DNA of 47,558 nt from Gemmatimonadota bacterium (GCA_003152485.1 PMAE01000078.1:97041-144598); one strand, 5' to 3'; positions 33,993 through 42,925 are shown, counted from the first letter of the stretch. Made by a program: numbers and translations. Notes: generated by a model from the letters alone, not told the origin.

Positions 33993-34649
33993 ATGTTGAC
34001 CGACATGCAATTACAACAGAATACCATGGCCGAGCTTCGCTGGGAGCCGAGCGTGAAGGCGGCCGAAATCGGCGTCGCGGCCAGAGGTGGCGTCGTGACA
34101 CTGACGGGAAAGGTCGATACCTACGCGCAGAAGTTCGCTGCGGAACGTGCGGTCGAGCGTGTCACCGGGGTCCGTGCCATCGCGGATGACCTCACCGTTG
34201 CGCTTCTCGGAGTGTACGAGCGGACGGACTCCGACATAGCGCGCGCGGCGGTCAACGCACTTGCGTGGGATGTCGAGGTGCCGGAGGGAATCACTGTGGT
34301 CGTGTCCCAAGGCTGGGTCAAGCTCGCGGGAAAGGCACAGTGGTTCTTTCAAAAGGCGGCTGCGGAACGGACCGTTCGCTATCTGGCAGGTGTGACCGGT
34401 GTCACGAACGCGATCACGGTCGAGCAGCAGGTGCCGGTCAAGGCAGTCGATGTCAAGGCGAATATCGAAGCGGCATTCGTGCGAAACGTCGAATTGGACG
34501 CCAAGACGATCAATGTCGCGGCTCACGATGGCACGGTGACGCTGACTGGAACGGTGCGCTCCTGGGCCGAGCGCGTTGATGCGACTCACGCGGCGTGGAA
34601 TGCCCCAGGCGTGCGGTTCGTGAAGGACGAGCTGGTCGTCGCGCGCTAA
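33993..34649 (+). CDS. triple BON-domain protein
   Basis: A 218-residue protein with three BON domains: about 2-72 (VAARGGVVTLTGKV…VERVTGVRAIADDLTV), 78-148 (VVVSQGWVKLAGKA…LAGVTGVTNAITV) and 152-217 (VAAHDGTVTLTGTV…APGVRFVKDELVV). No signal peptide is visible. The start is unambiguous, with AAGGAGG 6 bp before the ATG. It is a longer relative of the two-BON protein at 2349-2828, so the island opens and closes with BON genes. A strong hairpin follows its stop codon. Confidence 0.9.
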   Translation: MLTDMQLQQNTMAELRWEPSVKAAEIGVAARGGVVTLTGKVDTYAQKFAAERAVERVTGVRAIADDLTVALLGVYERTDSDIARAAVNALAWDVEVPEGITVVVSQGWVKLAGKAQWFFQKAAAERTVRYLAGVTGVTNAITVEQQVPVKAVDVKANIEAAFVRNVELDAKTINVAAHDGTVTLTGTVRSWAERVDATHAAWNAPGVRFVKDELVVAR

Positions 34650-34664
34650 GCTATCGGTATCGCG

Positions 34665-34707
34665 GGCTATGGGCTGACAGCGGTAACCCTGCTATCGGCC
34701 CATAGCC
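34665..34707 (+). terminator. hairpin terminator after the BON gene
   Basis: GGCTATGGGC and GCCCATAGCC form a perfect 10-bp stem with a 23-nt internal loop that can pair further (CTGACAGC against GCTATC). It lies 16 bp after the stop codon. There is no T-run, so termination is likely but not proven. It also marks the right end of the regulon-like island. Confidence 0.55.
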
Positions 34708-34843
34708 GTGCGGGCATTTGAGTCGAGCATATTGCCTGTATTCGTGCGGCGCGGGTCGCGGTCACTACAATTCGGTGTGGGTGCGCCAGGGACGGCGCCC
34801 CGCTGCCCCGCACGCAGGGGAACTGAGGCGATGAGAGAACGGC

Positions 34844-35566
34844 GTGGACTTCGTCAATAGCTACGGAGATGCGAGCCGTGCCGATGCGTACGACGCATTG
34901 GCGTTTGCCAATACTTATTACCTCGCATACCGTGATATCCCCGCGATTCTGGCACAGCACGTAACTGGCACGAGGGCGCTCGACTTCGGGTGCGGCACCG
35001 GCAGGTCAACCCGGTTCCTGCGACAACTCGGGTTCACCGTGACCGGAGTCGATATCTCGGAGGACATGCTGCGAGTCGCACGCGCCAGGGATACCGTCGG
35101 CGATTACCGCTTCACTCCAGGTGATAATTTCGAGGGATTGGACGCCGGAGCGTTCGACCTCGTGCTGTCGGTCTTCACGTTCGACAACATTCCGGGGGCA
35201 CCGAAGGCCACCATCTTTCGAGCCCTTCGAGCACTGCTGGCGCCGAGTGGAACCATCGTCAGTGTGGTGTCGACACCCGAGATCTATACGCACGAATGGG
35301 CTTCGTTTTCGACCAAAGATTTTCCGGCAAACGCCGCCGCTCGAAGCGGTGAGGTCGTGCGCACCATCATTACCGACCAACGAGATCGGAGGCCGGTCGA
35401 AGACATCTTCTGTACCGACGAATCGTATCAGGCGGTATATCGAGAAACGGGTCTGAAGACCATCCAGATCCACAGGCCGCTAGCCACCGGTGACGAATCG
35501 TATTCGTGGGTGAACGAGACCAGGGTCCCTCCCTGGGCGATTTACACGTTGCGACAAGCGCTGTAG
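34844..35566 (+). CDS. class I SAM-dependent methyltransferase
   Basis: A 240-residue methyltransferase. Motif I is ALDFGCGTGRSTRFL (about 45-59), followed by GFTVTGVDISEDML (acidic Asp for the ribose), and the post-II region FDLVLSVFTFDNIP. The C-terminal part is less conserved and probably binds the substrate, which cannot be named. It starts at GTG; no in-frame ATG is nearby. It stands alone between the BON terminator and a dispersed repeat. I saw no palindromic box upstream. Confidence 0.85.
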   Translation: MDFVNSYGDASRADAYDALAFANTYYLAYRDIPAILAQHVTGTRALDFGCGTGRSTRFLRQLGFTVTGVDISEDMLRVARARDTVGDYRFTPGDNFEGLDAGAFDLVLSVFTFDNIPGAPKATIFRALRALLAPSGTIVSVVSTPEIYTHEWASFSTKDFPANAAARSGEVVRTIITDQRDRRPVEDIFCTDESYQAVYRETGLKTIQIHRPLATGDESYSWVNETRVPPWAIYTLRQAL

Positions 35567-35666
35567 GGCGGTCGCCACTCGAGATGCGCCGCACACCAGG
35601 TGCGCCGCGGCCAGCCGGAGAATCGTGGTCCCGGACCCTCCACAGCGCCGAGACGGACGCGGGGCG

Positions 35667-35793
35667 GTCCTTCAATATGTGGCACGCCGAGTATACTTCG
35701 CGTCCCGCCGGAATGCGCAGACCGAGTAGTTATTGTCGCACAACCGGCCCTCCAACCCCTCCCGAGGCCACGGTCGTGTCCGCCCCGGGGTCC
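35667..35793. repeat. dispersed repeat, copy B
   Basis: Second copy of the repeat described at 1742-1867, in the same orientation. One base is missing relative to copy A inside the part that reads …PAGREVYSA on the minus strand, so any shared reading frame is broken. The two copies bracket the stress island as imperfect direct repeats. Confidence 0.65.
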
Positions 35794-35807
35794 GCCGATC
35801 CGCGCCG

Positions 35808-37136
35808 ATGGTCCGACGCCCGTCCCCACAACCACGACGACACGCGATCCTCACGATCGGGCTGGCCCTCGCCCTCGTGGGATGCCGCGACACACCGATC
35901 GCCTTCGGCCCGACCGCGGCCGCTGCCCGCGACCGCGGGGATGAGCTGCTCGAAGGGATGCAGGAACGGTTCACCAACGTCCAGCGCAGTGCCTCCTTCT
36001 CCGACGCACGAGCGAAACTCGGACGCGCCGCGCTGACCCCCGACCGCGTGTACAACGATTCCTCGGTCTGGACCGCCGCCGCGCCCGACGGCACACACAG
36101 TCTCACGATCGGCGGCCATTACAGCGGCGACCACTACGTCTTCGCGGTCGTGCCCGCGTCGATGCGCCCGGAGCATCTCGCCGACGCACGGCACGAGATC
36201 AGTCTCGCATCGCTCGGCCACAACCAATTCGAATGGACGACGTCCGTCGAGCAAGCAATGGGCTCGACCACGGCGGACGACATCGACCGCATCGTCGGGT
36301 CGATGCTCACCGACGCCGCGACTATTCCCGATGCCGCACTCGCCTCAGCGACTCATGCGGTCTTCCCCCACGCCACCGCCACGCTCGGGCGGATGTTCTC
36401 GCTCGACTCGGTCCATACCATCCCCCGAGGGGATGGGACGGCAAGCGTCCGGCTCTGCTTCGGGATCCACGCCGACCGACTCGAGGCAACCTATCCCGCC
36501 TACGCGGCGTATCTCCGAAAGTACGTGTCGCCGGCACGCGTCCGATTCACGCTCAGCGACGCGGGCGCGGGGGAATGGTTCGAGCTCCAGCTCGACCAGG
36601 ACGAGATCACGATCGATCTCCGCGCGACACGCGACGGGCACTTCGCGCCGCTCACCGGGCCCCTCCGCCCGATGCCGGATTCGCTGACGCTCCTGACCGA
36701 CGTCCACGGCAAGGTGTGGATCTTCTCGGTGGGGATGACGAACCTGCTGGCCGATTTCACGGTGCTGCACAGCCCGCACGAACGCGGATGGAACTTGCGA
36801 TTCCACCACGATCCCCGGTGGCATCTCCCACTCTTCGCCGATCATTTCGTGAAGACGCCGCTCCGCCGGCCATTCGCCGACTCCGGCGCGTGGTACCGCA
36901 TCGGCGTGCGCGATGCGACCGCAGGCCCGATGGTGTTCACTCGCGCCGCCCGCATCGTGGTGCAGGAAAGCACGATCATGCGATGGATGGGCGGCCTGGG
37001 CGCGACCGCGATGGGTGACTTCTCGGGACCATCCGATGCCCAGGAAAGCGCGTACTTCGTGGAGATCCTAGCCGCGCTGCGAGCCGATCTTCGGGCCGCG
37101 CCAGCATTGGCGACGGCGGCGGACAGTGTGCACTAG
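35808..37136 (+). CDS. hypothetical lipoprotein
   Basis: A 442-residue exported lipoprotein. A basic start (RRPSPQPRRH) is followed by a hydrophobic stretch and a lipobox LALVGC, giving lipidation near Cys26. The mature part has alternating strands and no recognised domain; conserved-looking segments are FTNVQRSASFSDARAKLG, RVYNDSSVWTA and LRFHHDPRWHLPLFADHFVKTPL. It may be a lineage-specific family. The later ATG was chosen because it gives a proper signal peptide, while the longer frame begins inside the repeat. Function unknown. Confidence 0.8.
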   Translation: MVRRPSPQPRRHAILTIGLALALVGCRDTPIAFGPTAAAARDRGDELLEGMQERFTNVQRSASFSDARAKLGRAALTPDRVYNDSSVWTAAAPDGTHSLTIGGHYSGDHYVFAVVPASMRPEHLADARHEISLASLGHNQFEWTTSVEQAMGSTTADDIDRIVGSMLTDAATIPDAALASATHAVFPHATATLGRMFSLDSVHTIPRGDGTASVRLCFGIHADRLEATYPAYAAYLRKYVSPARVRFTLSDAGAGEWFELQLDQDEITIDLRATRDGHFAPLTGPLRPMPDSLTLLTDVHGKVWIFSVGMTNLLADFTVLHSPHERGWNLRFHHDPRWHLPLFADHFVKTPLRRPFADSGAWYRIGVRDATAGPMVFTRAARIVVQESTIMRWMGGLGATAMGDFSGPSDAQESAYFVEILAALRADLRAAPALATAADSVH

Positions 37137-37571
37137 ACGTGCACAGTCGTCCTATCGCTCGCCGATTGACTTGAGTGAGTCGACTTGTGAGTCCGAGATC
37201 AGTCCGACGATTGCAGAGCCGCTGATGTCCGGAAAGCCGGACTGGACCGTGACAGTGCGGGAGCCCCTCGCCTGCGCGCCGACATGGGAGATCCCTGACC
37301 CCCGGTGTCACTCGCCAGGCTACATACGCGGCCGAGCAGACGACCGTCGATCGGCCACGCGAGCATGGGGCGAACGGCGCGCCGGCACCGCGGTTGGCCC
37401 CAGCCCCAGGCCACTAAAAAAGAAAAACGCCGCTGGACTACTGCGGCGAAGTTCAGGGTTTGCCACGCGCGCCGTCATTGGAACTCTCCGTCCTACCGAG
37501 CGGCGGCGGGCAATTTTTCCCTTATGCGATTTCTATACCAACCCGTCGAATGTCCCGACGGTTTCGTTCGA
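37137..37571. other. intergenic, mostly empty, with the tRNA-Ala terminator
   Basis: About 435 bp without a convincing gene. It contains the minus-strand terminator at 37416-37448 and one isolated CCCTGAC half-site near 37291-37297 without a matching partner. Confidence 0.5.
37416..37448 (-). terminator. intrinsic terminator downstream of tRNA-Ala
   Basis: On the minus strand, the stem CGCCGC/GCGGCG with a 9-nt loop is followed by TTTTTCTTTTTT. This is the clearest intrinsic terminator in the window and fits the end of the tRNA-Ala transcript about 125 bp upstream. Confidence 0.75.
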
Positions 37572-37644
37572 TGGAGCTGAGGGGAGTCGAACCCCTGACC
37601 TCTGCAGTGCGATTGCAGCGCTCTCCCAACTGAGCTACAGCCCC
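37572..37644 (-). tRNA. tRNA-Ala (anticodon CGC)
   Basis: Minus strand: acceptor stem GGGGCTG/CAGCTCC with discriminator A, D-arm AGCTCAGTTGGGAGAGC, and anticodon stem CTGCA/TGCAG enclosing ATCGCAC. This gives anticodon CGC for alanine codon GCG. The T-arm contains GGTTCGACTCC. CCA is not encoded. A U-rich intrinsic terminator lies downstream. Confidence 0.93.
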
Positions 37645-37913
37645 GGGCGCTGCAATCAACGTAGAGACGGATGGGTGGAAGTCAAGGTAACGGGGTTAGC
37701 GGAAAACGGTCGCCGGTCAGGAATTCGGGCGTTGCTCCACCGCGGCCAGCGCCACATCTAGTCTTCGGAGAGACGTGCCACCGACATACCCGTCACGCCA
37801 CACCAATCCCGGGTCGCCGGCTTTTGTTCCATTCGCTTGAATCGGGGTTCGTCACCGAGCAGTTCGCCCTTCGGACCGGCCGCTCGTGCTGCGCACCGCG
37901 CCCGCCCGTTCGG

Positions 37914-39383
37914 TCAATCGATCCCGACGTGCCCCTTGGCGGCCGCGATCAGCTTCGGCGAATCGTACCCCACACCGTCCTTGAATACGATCGTCACTTT
38001 GTGAATGACCGCCGGATCCGCTGCCAAATTTCCATCCAGCACCACCAGATCGGCCAATTTGCCTCGCTCCACTGACCCCAGCTTGTCGTACACGCCGAGG
38101 ATCTTGGCGCCATTCGCGGTCATGATCTGGACGGTTTGCGAGGGCGTGAAGCCCGCCTCCGTGAGCAGCTCGTAGTTCCGCTGATCCCCGAACCCCGGCA
38201 GCGCACCGCCGATCCCCGTCGGGTCCACACCCGCCGCCAGCATCCCGCCCGCATCGACGAACGCCTTCTCGAACGCCATCGCGTTCTTGAGCATCTCGCT
38301 CGTGAACGGCCACGACCCGCCGGAATCGATGTGGGCGCGCATCGCCAGGTACGCGTCGCGCACCTCCGGCGCCATCGTCTCGAGCGTGCGAGCATCCGTC
38401 ACCGGCCGATGCGGGAAGAACGGCTCCAGGACCGCGAGGGTCGAGGTCATCGGCACCTTGTGATCGACCATTTTCTTGATCACCGCATGCGCCGTGTCGC
38501 CCGTCGCATTCGCTACGCCGACGCGGAAAAAGCTCCCCGCTGGACAGATGTCGGGCTTGTGCTGCGGATCGAAATCCTCGGACGTGATGAAGCCGTGCTC
38601 CAGGTTGTCGATCCCGAGGTCGACCGCGTCCCGGTACGAGACGGAGCACAGATGGCCGGTCACTTTGATACCGAGGCGGTGCGCTTCCGTGATCGCGGCC
38701 CCGAGTTCGGCACGCCGGATGTCCGTGTACGCCTTGATCCACGTCGCACCCTCGGCCACCCAGTACGCGACGAAGCGGCGCGCCGCCTCGGGTGACGCCA
38801 GCACGGCCATGTCCTCGCCGCCCGCTGGACCGGTGATGTACGGTGCGGTGATGTGGATCCGCGGTCCCGGGATCTTGCCTGCGTCGACGGCGTGCTTGGT
38901 GTTGATGTCCGCGTACGGCGCTACCGTACCCGTCGTCCGGATCGTTGTGACGCCCGAGCCGAGGTAAAGGCGGGGTCCGGAGAACGCGAGTCCCGCTTCG
39001 CGGCCGCCCGCCGCCTGGTAGAACAGGTGGTCGTGCATCCCGACGATGCCGGGGATCACGGTCTTGCCCGTCAGATCCATGACCGGCGCTCCCGCCGGTG
39101 CCGCCACGCTCGGCGCGGCGCCGACTTCGGCGATCCGGCCATCGCGAATCACGATCGTCTGGTCCTGCCGCGGCGGCGCGCCCGTTCCGTCGATCACCGT
39201 GACGTGCGACAGCACGACGACGGGATCGCTGACCGACACGAAGTCCCGCGCGCCGGACGACAGCGTCGCGGCGGACTGGGCGCCGAGCGTCCCCGCTGCC
39301 GGAGATGCCGAAACGAATGCCAGGACTGTGAGCGCGTGCACGGACACGGCGGCGCGGTGAAGCCTACGAGCGGGGCAACGCAC
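37914..39383 (-). CDS. secreted metal-dependent amidohydrolase
   Basis: A 489-residue amidohydrolase-superfamily protein with a signal peptide (about 1-34, ending LGAQ). The metal site shows the HxH variant GMHDHLF, the bridging Lys in WIKAYTD, His in TGHLCS, His in LEHGF and the catalytic Asp in AAGVDPTG, followed by GVYDKLGSVERGKLADLVVLDG. The set is that of imidazolonepropionase-like/prolidase-like hydrolases acting on amides or peptides in the periplasm; the substrate is unknown. The GTG start has GGAGGAT 8 bp upstream. It follows the multicopper oxidase by 24 bp on the same strand, so the two probably form an operon. Confidence 0.88.
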   Translation of the reverse strand: MRCPARRLHRAAVSVHALTVLAFVSASPAAGTLGAQSAATLSSGARDFVSVSDPVVVLSHVTVIDGTGAPPRQDQTIVIRDGRIAEVGAAPSVAAPAGAPVMDLTGKTVIPGIVGMHDHLFYQAAGGREAGLAFSGPRLYLGSGVTTIRTTGTVAPYADINTKHAVDAGKIPGPRIHITAPYITGPAGGEDMAVLASPEAARRFVAYWVAEGATWIKAYTDIRRAELGAAITEAHRLGIKVTGHLCSVSYRDAVDLGIDNLEHGFITSEDFDPQHKPDICPAGSFFRVGVANATGDTAHAVIKKMVDHKVPMTSTLAVLEPFFPHRPVTDARTLETMAPEVRDAYLAMRAHIDSGGSWPFTSEMLKNAMAFEKAFVDAGGMLAAGVDPTGIGGALPGFGDQRNYELLTEAGFTPSQTVQIMTANGAKILGVYDKLGSVERGKLADLVVLDGNLAADPAVIHKVTIVFKDGVGYDSPKLIAAAKGHVGID

Positions 39384-39407
39384 TGAATGATCCTCCGGGA
39401 ATCGACG

Positions 39408-41723
39408 TCATTGCACCGTGAACTCGGTCATCATCTGCGCCGCGAGGTGCTCTGCGATGTGACAGTGTAGCATCCATCGCCCCGCGTTGGACAGGTCCAG
39501 CAGGATGTCCACCGTGCCCCCGGCCGGCACGAGGACCGTGTCCTTCCAGGCGCGGTTCCGGACGGGAACGCCGTTCACGGCGACCACCAGGAACCGCTGC
39601 CCGTGGACGTGGATCGGGTGCTGCATGGCGTGGAATGCGTGCCGCTGGTTGACCAGCCGCAGTTTGACGACGGAGCCGCGTGCGAAACTCCAGCCGATGT
39701 CCATGTTCTCACGCCCGGTGTCCGGGTCGCGTAGTACCCACCGTACCTCGCCGGTCGTCGCCGCCCAGTTCATGCCAGGCATCGTCCCGCTCCATTCCGC
39801 CGGCGCGAAATACGACGAATCGAGCTGCATGAGCATCCGCGTCACGAACGGCAGCCCATGGGACTCCATCGTCAGCTCCAGCGTGTGATCGGGCGGCCCG
39901 CTGAAGTAGCGGCGGTACCGCTCGATGTCCGAGGTAGCCGCGGCGTCGGTGCGGGCCACCGCGAATCGCGCCGCCTGCTCGGCCTCGCCAACCCCGCGCG
40001 GCGCGGCGGGCACCTCGACGGTCGCCAGCGTGTCCGTCTCGAAGAAAAAACGGTTGAAGAAGTGGTCGAGCGCCCGCACGCGGTTGGCCAGCACGAATCT
40101 GCCCGGCCGGCCGAATTGCACGTCCACGATGTACCGCTCCGCCGGAGCGATCACGACACTCTCGACCCGCTCCTCGTGCTCGAAAGGTCCGGCGTCGCTT
40201 CCGATCAGTTTCATCCGCGCCCCGGGGAACGACAGGTTGAAGGTGCGTGCGTTGGCGGCATTGATGAAGCGAAAGCGCACCACATCCCCGCGCCGGGCCG
40301 CAAATCCGGGCCGCACTTCGCCGTTCACCAGGAACACGTTTCCGAATCGCCCCATGAGCGCATGCGTGGTCGCCGTCCGGCCGAACGGCACCAAGCCCGC
40401 GTCTCCCATCAGCAGGTCGCTCAGCACGACGGTCTCCGTGCGTCCGCCCGCTGGTCCGCCAGGCGGTCCGGCGGCGCCCGTGCCCCCGGCCACGGTGTCT
40501 GCCACCACGATCGCGCCCGCGAGTCCCAAATTCTGCTGCATGTCCTCCCGGACATGCGGGTGGTACCAGTAGACTCCCGCATCCGGGAAATGCACCCGGT
40601 ACTCGAATCGCCCGCCCGGCGGCACCGCAGGATGCGCCGTGTCCGGCACGCCGTCGAATGCCGCGTCGACCCGGACGCCATGCCAGTGGATCGTGGTGGC
40701 CTGATCGAGGTGATTCGTAAGGTCCACCACGATCGTCGCTCCACGCCGCACGGAGATCACGGGACCGGGGTATTGCCCGTTGTACGCGTACATCCGGACG
40801 CGCCGGCCATCGATGACGCGCGACACGAGCCCCGCCGTGAGATGCAGGGTATCACCGTCGGCGACCCGGACCACCTCGTTCGGCCGCGCATCGGGCGCGT
40901 CGAGTCTCGTATCGGGAAGGAGCGGAGGCGTACCTGGGCGAAGTGCCATTTCGCCCGGCACCATGGCGAGTCCCGCCGGCATCGGCACGCCGGTCCATCG
41001 GACGGAGCTGTCCGCATCGGACATCCGCGTGCCGCCCGGCGTCATGCCGGGCATCACCATCGAGGCTCCGCTCATGTCGGTTTCCCGCAACGCACCGGCC
41101 GCGAACTGCATCATGTCTGGCGGAAGCAGCCGCGTGCTCGGGGACCCCGCTCGCAGCACCACGCGAGTCCCCGGCTCGGTCACGTTGGCATTCAGCTCCG
41201 CGGTGATCAGAATGACGAACGGATCGAGCGCGAACCGGTGCACGGTCGTGGTGCCATTGGAGATCACGCCGAGTTTGATCGCCGGATACATCGTTCGCGG
41301 CGTGGCCCACGCGACGAAGACGGTGAAGTTGCCGAGCGACCCGGGCGCCGGTAGTCCCGCGACGGTCACGACAGGGTCGTAGATGGCGCGTCCGTCCGCG
41401 GTCACCGCGAGGGTGAACGGCCCCGGCACGCGGCTCAGATCGACGTGCCCCGCAACCGCCGCGGATTCACCCGGCACCGCGATCAGCGTCAGGCAATAGA
41501 GATCGCGGCTGGCGTCGCTCCTGACCCCGGAGCTGTCACGGCGATCGCACACCTGGGCACGAGCCATCTGGGTGGCCAGCAGGCCTGCCAGAAGACCACA
41601 CACGGCGTTGCGCACAGACCGAAGTATGATGGGGATACATCGCGATCCGAACGACCGCGAGTCTCGCGGCCGTGCTTCCGGCAATGCGGCGAGATCCTTC
41701 CGCACCGTTGGGGGCAACGGCAT
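39408..41723 (-). CDS. exported multicopper oxidase with N-terminal extra domain
   Basis: The protein has up to about 771 residues. All four copper-ligand motifs are present: TIHWHGVRVD, YWYHPHVRED, MQHPIHVHG and MLHCHIAEH, so the type-1 and trinuclear sites look complete. About 230 residues before the first cupredoxin domain form a beta-rich extra domain of unknown role with several Met-rich stretches (MSGASMVMPGM, AMVPGEM) that could bind Cu(I). The start is uncertain: ATG 41723 leaves about 36 residues before the export signal (VRNAVCGLLAGLLATQMARAQ), while GTG at 41615 begins exactly at it. It may oxidise Cu(I), Mn or phenolics; the Met-rich parts favour copper. Confidence 0.88.
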   Translation of the reverse strand: MPLPPTVRKDLAALPEARPRDSRSFGSRCIPIILRSVRNAVCGLLAGLLATQMARAQVCDRRDSSGVRSDASRDLYCLTLIAVPGESAAVAGHVDLSRVPGPFTLAVTADGRAIYDPVVTVAGLPAPGSLGNFTVFVAWATPRTMYPAIKLGVISNGTTTVHRFALDPFVILITAELNANVTEPGTRVVLRAGSPSTRLLPPDMMQFAAGALRETDMSGASMVMPGMTPGGTRMSDADSSVRWTGVPMPAGLAMVPGEMALRPGTPPLLPDTRLDAPDARPNEVVRVADGDTLHLTAGLVSRVIDGRRVRMYAYNGQYPGPVISVRRGATIVVDLTNHLDQATTIHWHGVRVDAAFDGVPDTAHPAVPPGGRFEYRVHFPDAGVYWYHPHVREDMQQNLGLAGAIVVADTVAGGTGAAGPPGGPAGGRTETVVLSDLLMGDAGLVPFGRTATTHALMGRFGNVFLVNGEVRPGFAARRGDVVRFRFINAANARTFNLSFPGARMKLIGSDAGPFEHEERVESVVIAPAERYIVDVQFGRPGRFVLANRVRALDHFFNRFFFETDTLATVEVPAAPRGVGEAEQAARFAVARTDAAATSDIERYRRYFSGPPDHTLELTMESHGLPFVTRMLMQLDSSYFAPAEWSGTMPGMNWAATTGEVRWVLRDPDTGRENMDIGWSFARGSVVKLRLVNQRHAFHAMQHPIHVHGQRFLVVAVNGVPVRNRAWKDTVLVPAGGTVDILLDLSNAGRWMLHCHIAEHLAAQMMTEFTVQ

Positions 41724-41852
41724 GTAGAGAAATGGCGAGGTTGGCGGTCGTCGGGCGGCAAGGTCGACGACAGCCGGATCGCCCCTGTCTGGGAGGCTAC
41801 GCGCAGCTTTGAAGAGGGCGTTAATACCCCCATTCGGGCATTGATTGCGCAT

Positions 41853-41872
41853 TGATAGCTTATTGGCTATCA
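41853..41872. promoter_or_regulatory. palindromic operator of the XRE/nucleotidyltransferase pair
   Basis: TGATAGC-TTATTG-GCTATCA is a perfect 7-bp inverted repeat ending 7 bp before the regulator ATG. It is probably an autoregulatory operator. It overlaps only the non-preferred upstream extension of the oxidase gene. Confidence 0.7.
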
Positions 41873-41879
41873 TTCAGCC

Positions 41880-42194
41880 ATGCAAGAATCCCCCAAGGAT
41901 CTGCTGCGCGCCGCACGTCGCGGGGCGGGGATGAGTCAGCGCGCGTTGGCTAGACGAGCGGGCACCGCACAGTCTGTAATCGCCCGCATTGAGCGCGGTC
42001 AAACCAGCCCGAGTTGGGACACACTCGTCGGGTTGCTCAACGCCGCTGGGTTCGAGTTGACGGCGCGGCTGGACCCGGCGGCGCAGCCGCACATGCTCGA
42101 CGATGTCGCTCGCATCCTGCGCCTCACGCCCGAGCAACGATTGGTCGAGTTACGCAACGCCGCGCGCTTCTTCGCGGCCGCGACACGCAATTGA
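41880..42194 (+). CDS. XRE-family regulator, probable antitoxin
   Basis: A 104-residue protein with an XRE helix-turn-helix at about 7-60 (LLRAARRGAGMSQRALARRAGTAQSVIARIERGQTSPSWDTLVGLLNAAGFEL), followed by a charged helical tail. This architecture is common for antitoxins placed before nucleotidyltransferase-like toxins. A perfect inverted repeat overlaps its promoter, indicating autorepression. Its stop codon overlaps the TTG start of the next gene. Confidence 0.88.
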   Translation: MQESPKDLLRAARRGAGMSQRALARRAGTAQSVIARIERGQTSPSWDTLVGLLNAAGFELTARLDPAAQPHMLDDVARILRLTPEQRLVELRNAARFFAAATRN

Positions 42195-42697
42195 CGGTGC
42201 AACCATTTGATCCCGAACGGCTCCTAACCGTTCTGATCGGGCACGATGTCGAGTTTGTCCTCATCGGCGCCATGGCTGCGCGCCTTCATGGTTTTCCAAG
42301 AATTACAGCGGATGCCGATATTACTCCCGCCCGCAGTCATGCCAACCTGGAGCGGCTGGCCTCGGCACTCAGAGTGCTCGACGCGCGCATCTACACTGAG
42401 GCATTTCCCGAGGGGATCTCGTTCGACGTCAGCGCGAAGTCACTGGATCGAGCGGAGATCTGGAACCTGGTGACCTCGGCAGGACGACTCGACCTCGTAT
42501 TCACGCCAGCCGGCACGACGGGTTACGCCGATCTGGCCGAAGGCGCGGCCCTGTTTCACGTCTTCGGTTCAACCCTCCGCGCCGCAAGTCTCGAGGACAT
42601 TCTCCGCTCGAAAGAAGCCGCCGATCGACCACGGGATCGTCAGGATGCCACGGTCATCCGAGAGATGATCCGCCGCGCGAATGACGGACGGACGTAA
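42191..42697 (+). CDS. nucleotidyltransferase-fold protein, probable toxin partner (AbiEii/DUF6036-like)
   Basis: A 168-residue protein with the motif VEFVLIGAMAARLHGFPRITADADI. The GGxAxxxHG loop appears as GAMAARLHG and the metal-binding DxD region as DADI. Later segments (LERLASALRVLDARIY, ASLEDILRSKEAADRPRDRQD) match the AbiEii/minimal nucleotidyltransferase pattern, where the last motif ends in KxxxxRxKD. The start is inferred as TTG overlapping the upstream TGA; a GTG two codons later is the alternative. Together with the XRE gene it resembles type IV or nucleotidyl-transferring toxin-antitoxin modules; toxicity is not proven by sequence. Confidence 0.8.
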   Translation: MTVQPFDPERLLTVLIGHDVEFVLIGAMAARLHGFPRITADADITPARSHANLERLASALRVLDARIYTEAFPEGISFDVSAKSLDRAEIWNLVTSAGRLDLVFTPAGTTGYADLAEGAALFHVFGSTLRAASLEDILRSKEAADRPRDRQDATVIREMIRRANDGRT

Positions 42698-42925
42698 CGC
42701 TGCGCGGGCCGCGGATTCCGACAGGCGGTGGCGCGCCGCGAGCGTCGCGTCCGACGAGGGGCGGATTCCCGCCACCAGCGTCACGGATTGCAGCGAGACC
42801 AGGTGGGTCAACAGGTCGAACGTCGTCTTCGAGTCGAGGTCGGCGTCGTCGATGTAGAACCAATGCCCGCGGTAGTGGACCGAGACGAACGCCCGATCGG
42901 GCCTGCTGCCCATCGCGCGCACACA
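42693..42925 (-). pseudogene. C-terminal fragment of a conserved hypothetical protein
   Basis: The minus-strand translation RPDRAFVSVHYRGHWFYIDDADLDSKTTFDLLTHLVSLQS looks like a conserved globular C-terminus; similar VRYRGxWFYIDDxDxxSKxTFxLL tails are familiar in hypothetical proteins. The frame lacks the preceding part of the gene, and the DNA upstream (plus strand) belongs to another relic. I read it as the leftover end of a deleted gene. It stays open past the toxin gene end on the other strand, so its exact 3' limit is unclear. Confidence 0.55.

Noticed and set aside
34665-34707. Regulatory box TGACAGCGGTAACCCTG
   Set aside because: The sequence is the loop side of a strong hairpin just after the BON gene stop codon and is better explained as a transcript end.
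37281-37297. CCCTGAC half-site near the tRNA-Ala terminator
   Set aside because: Only one half matches the island's box; the other half shows about 2 of 7 matches and no promoter-facing gene fits.
39858-41354. 498-codon frame opposite the multicopper oxidase
   Set aside because: Antisense shadow with unnatural His/Arg composition; the minus strand carries all copper motifs.
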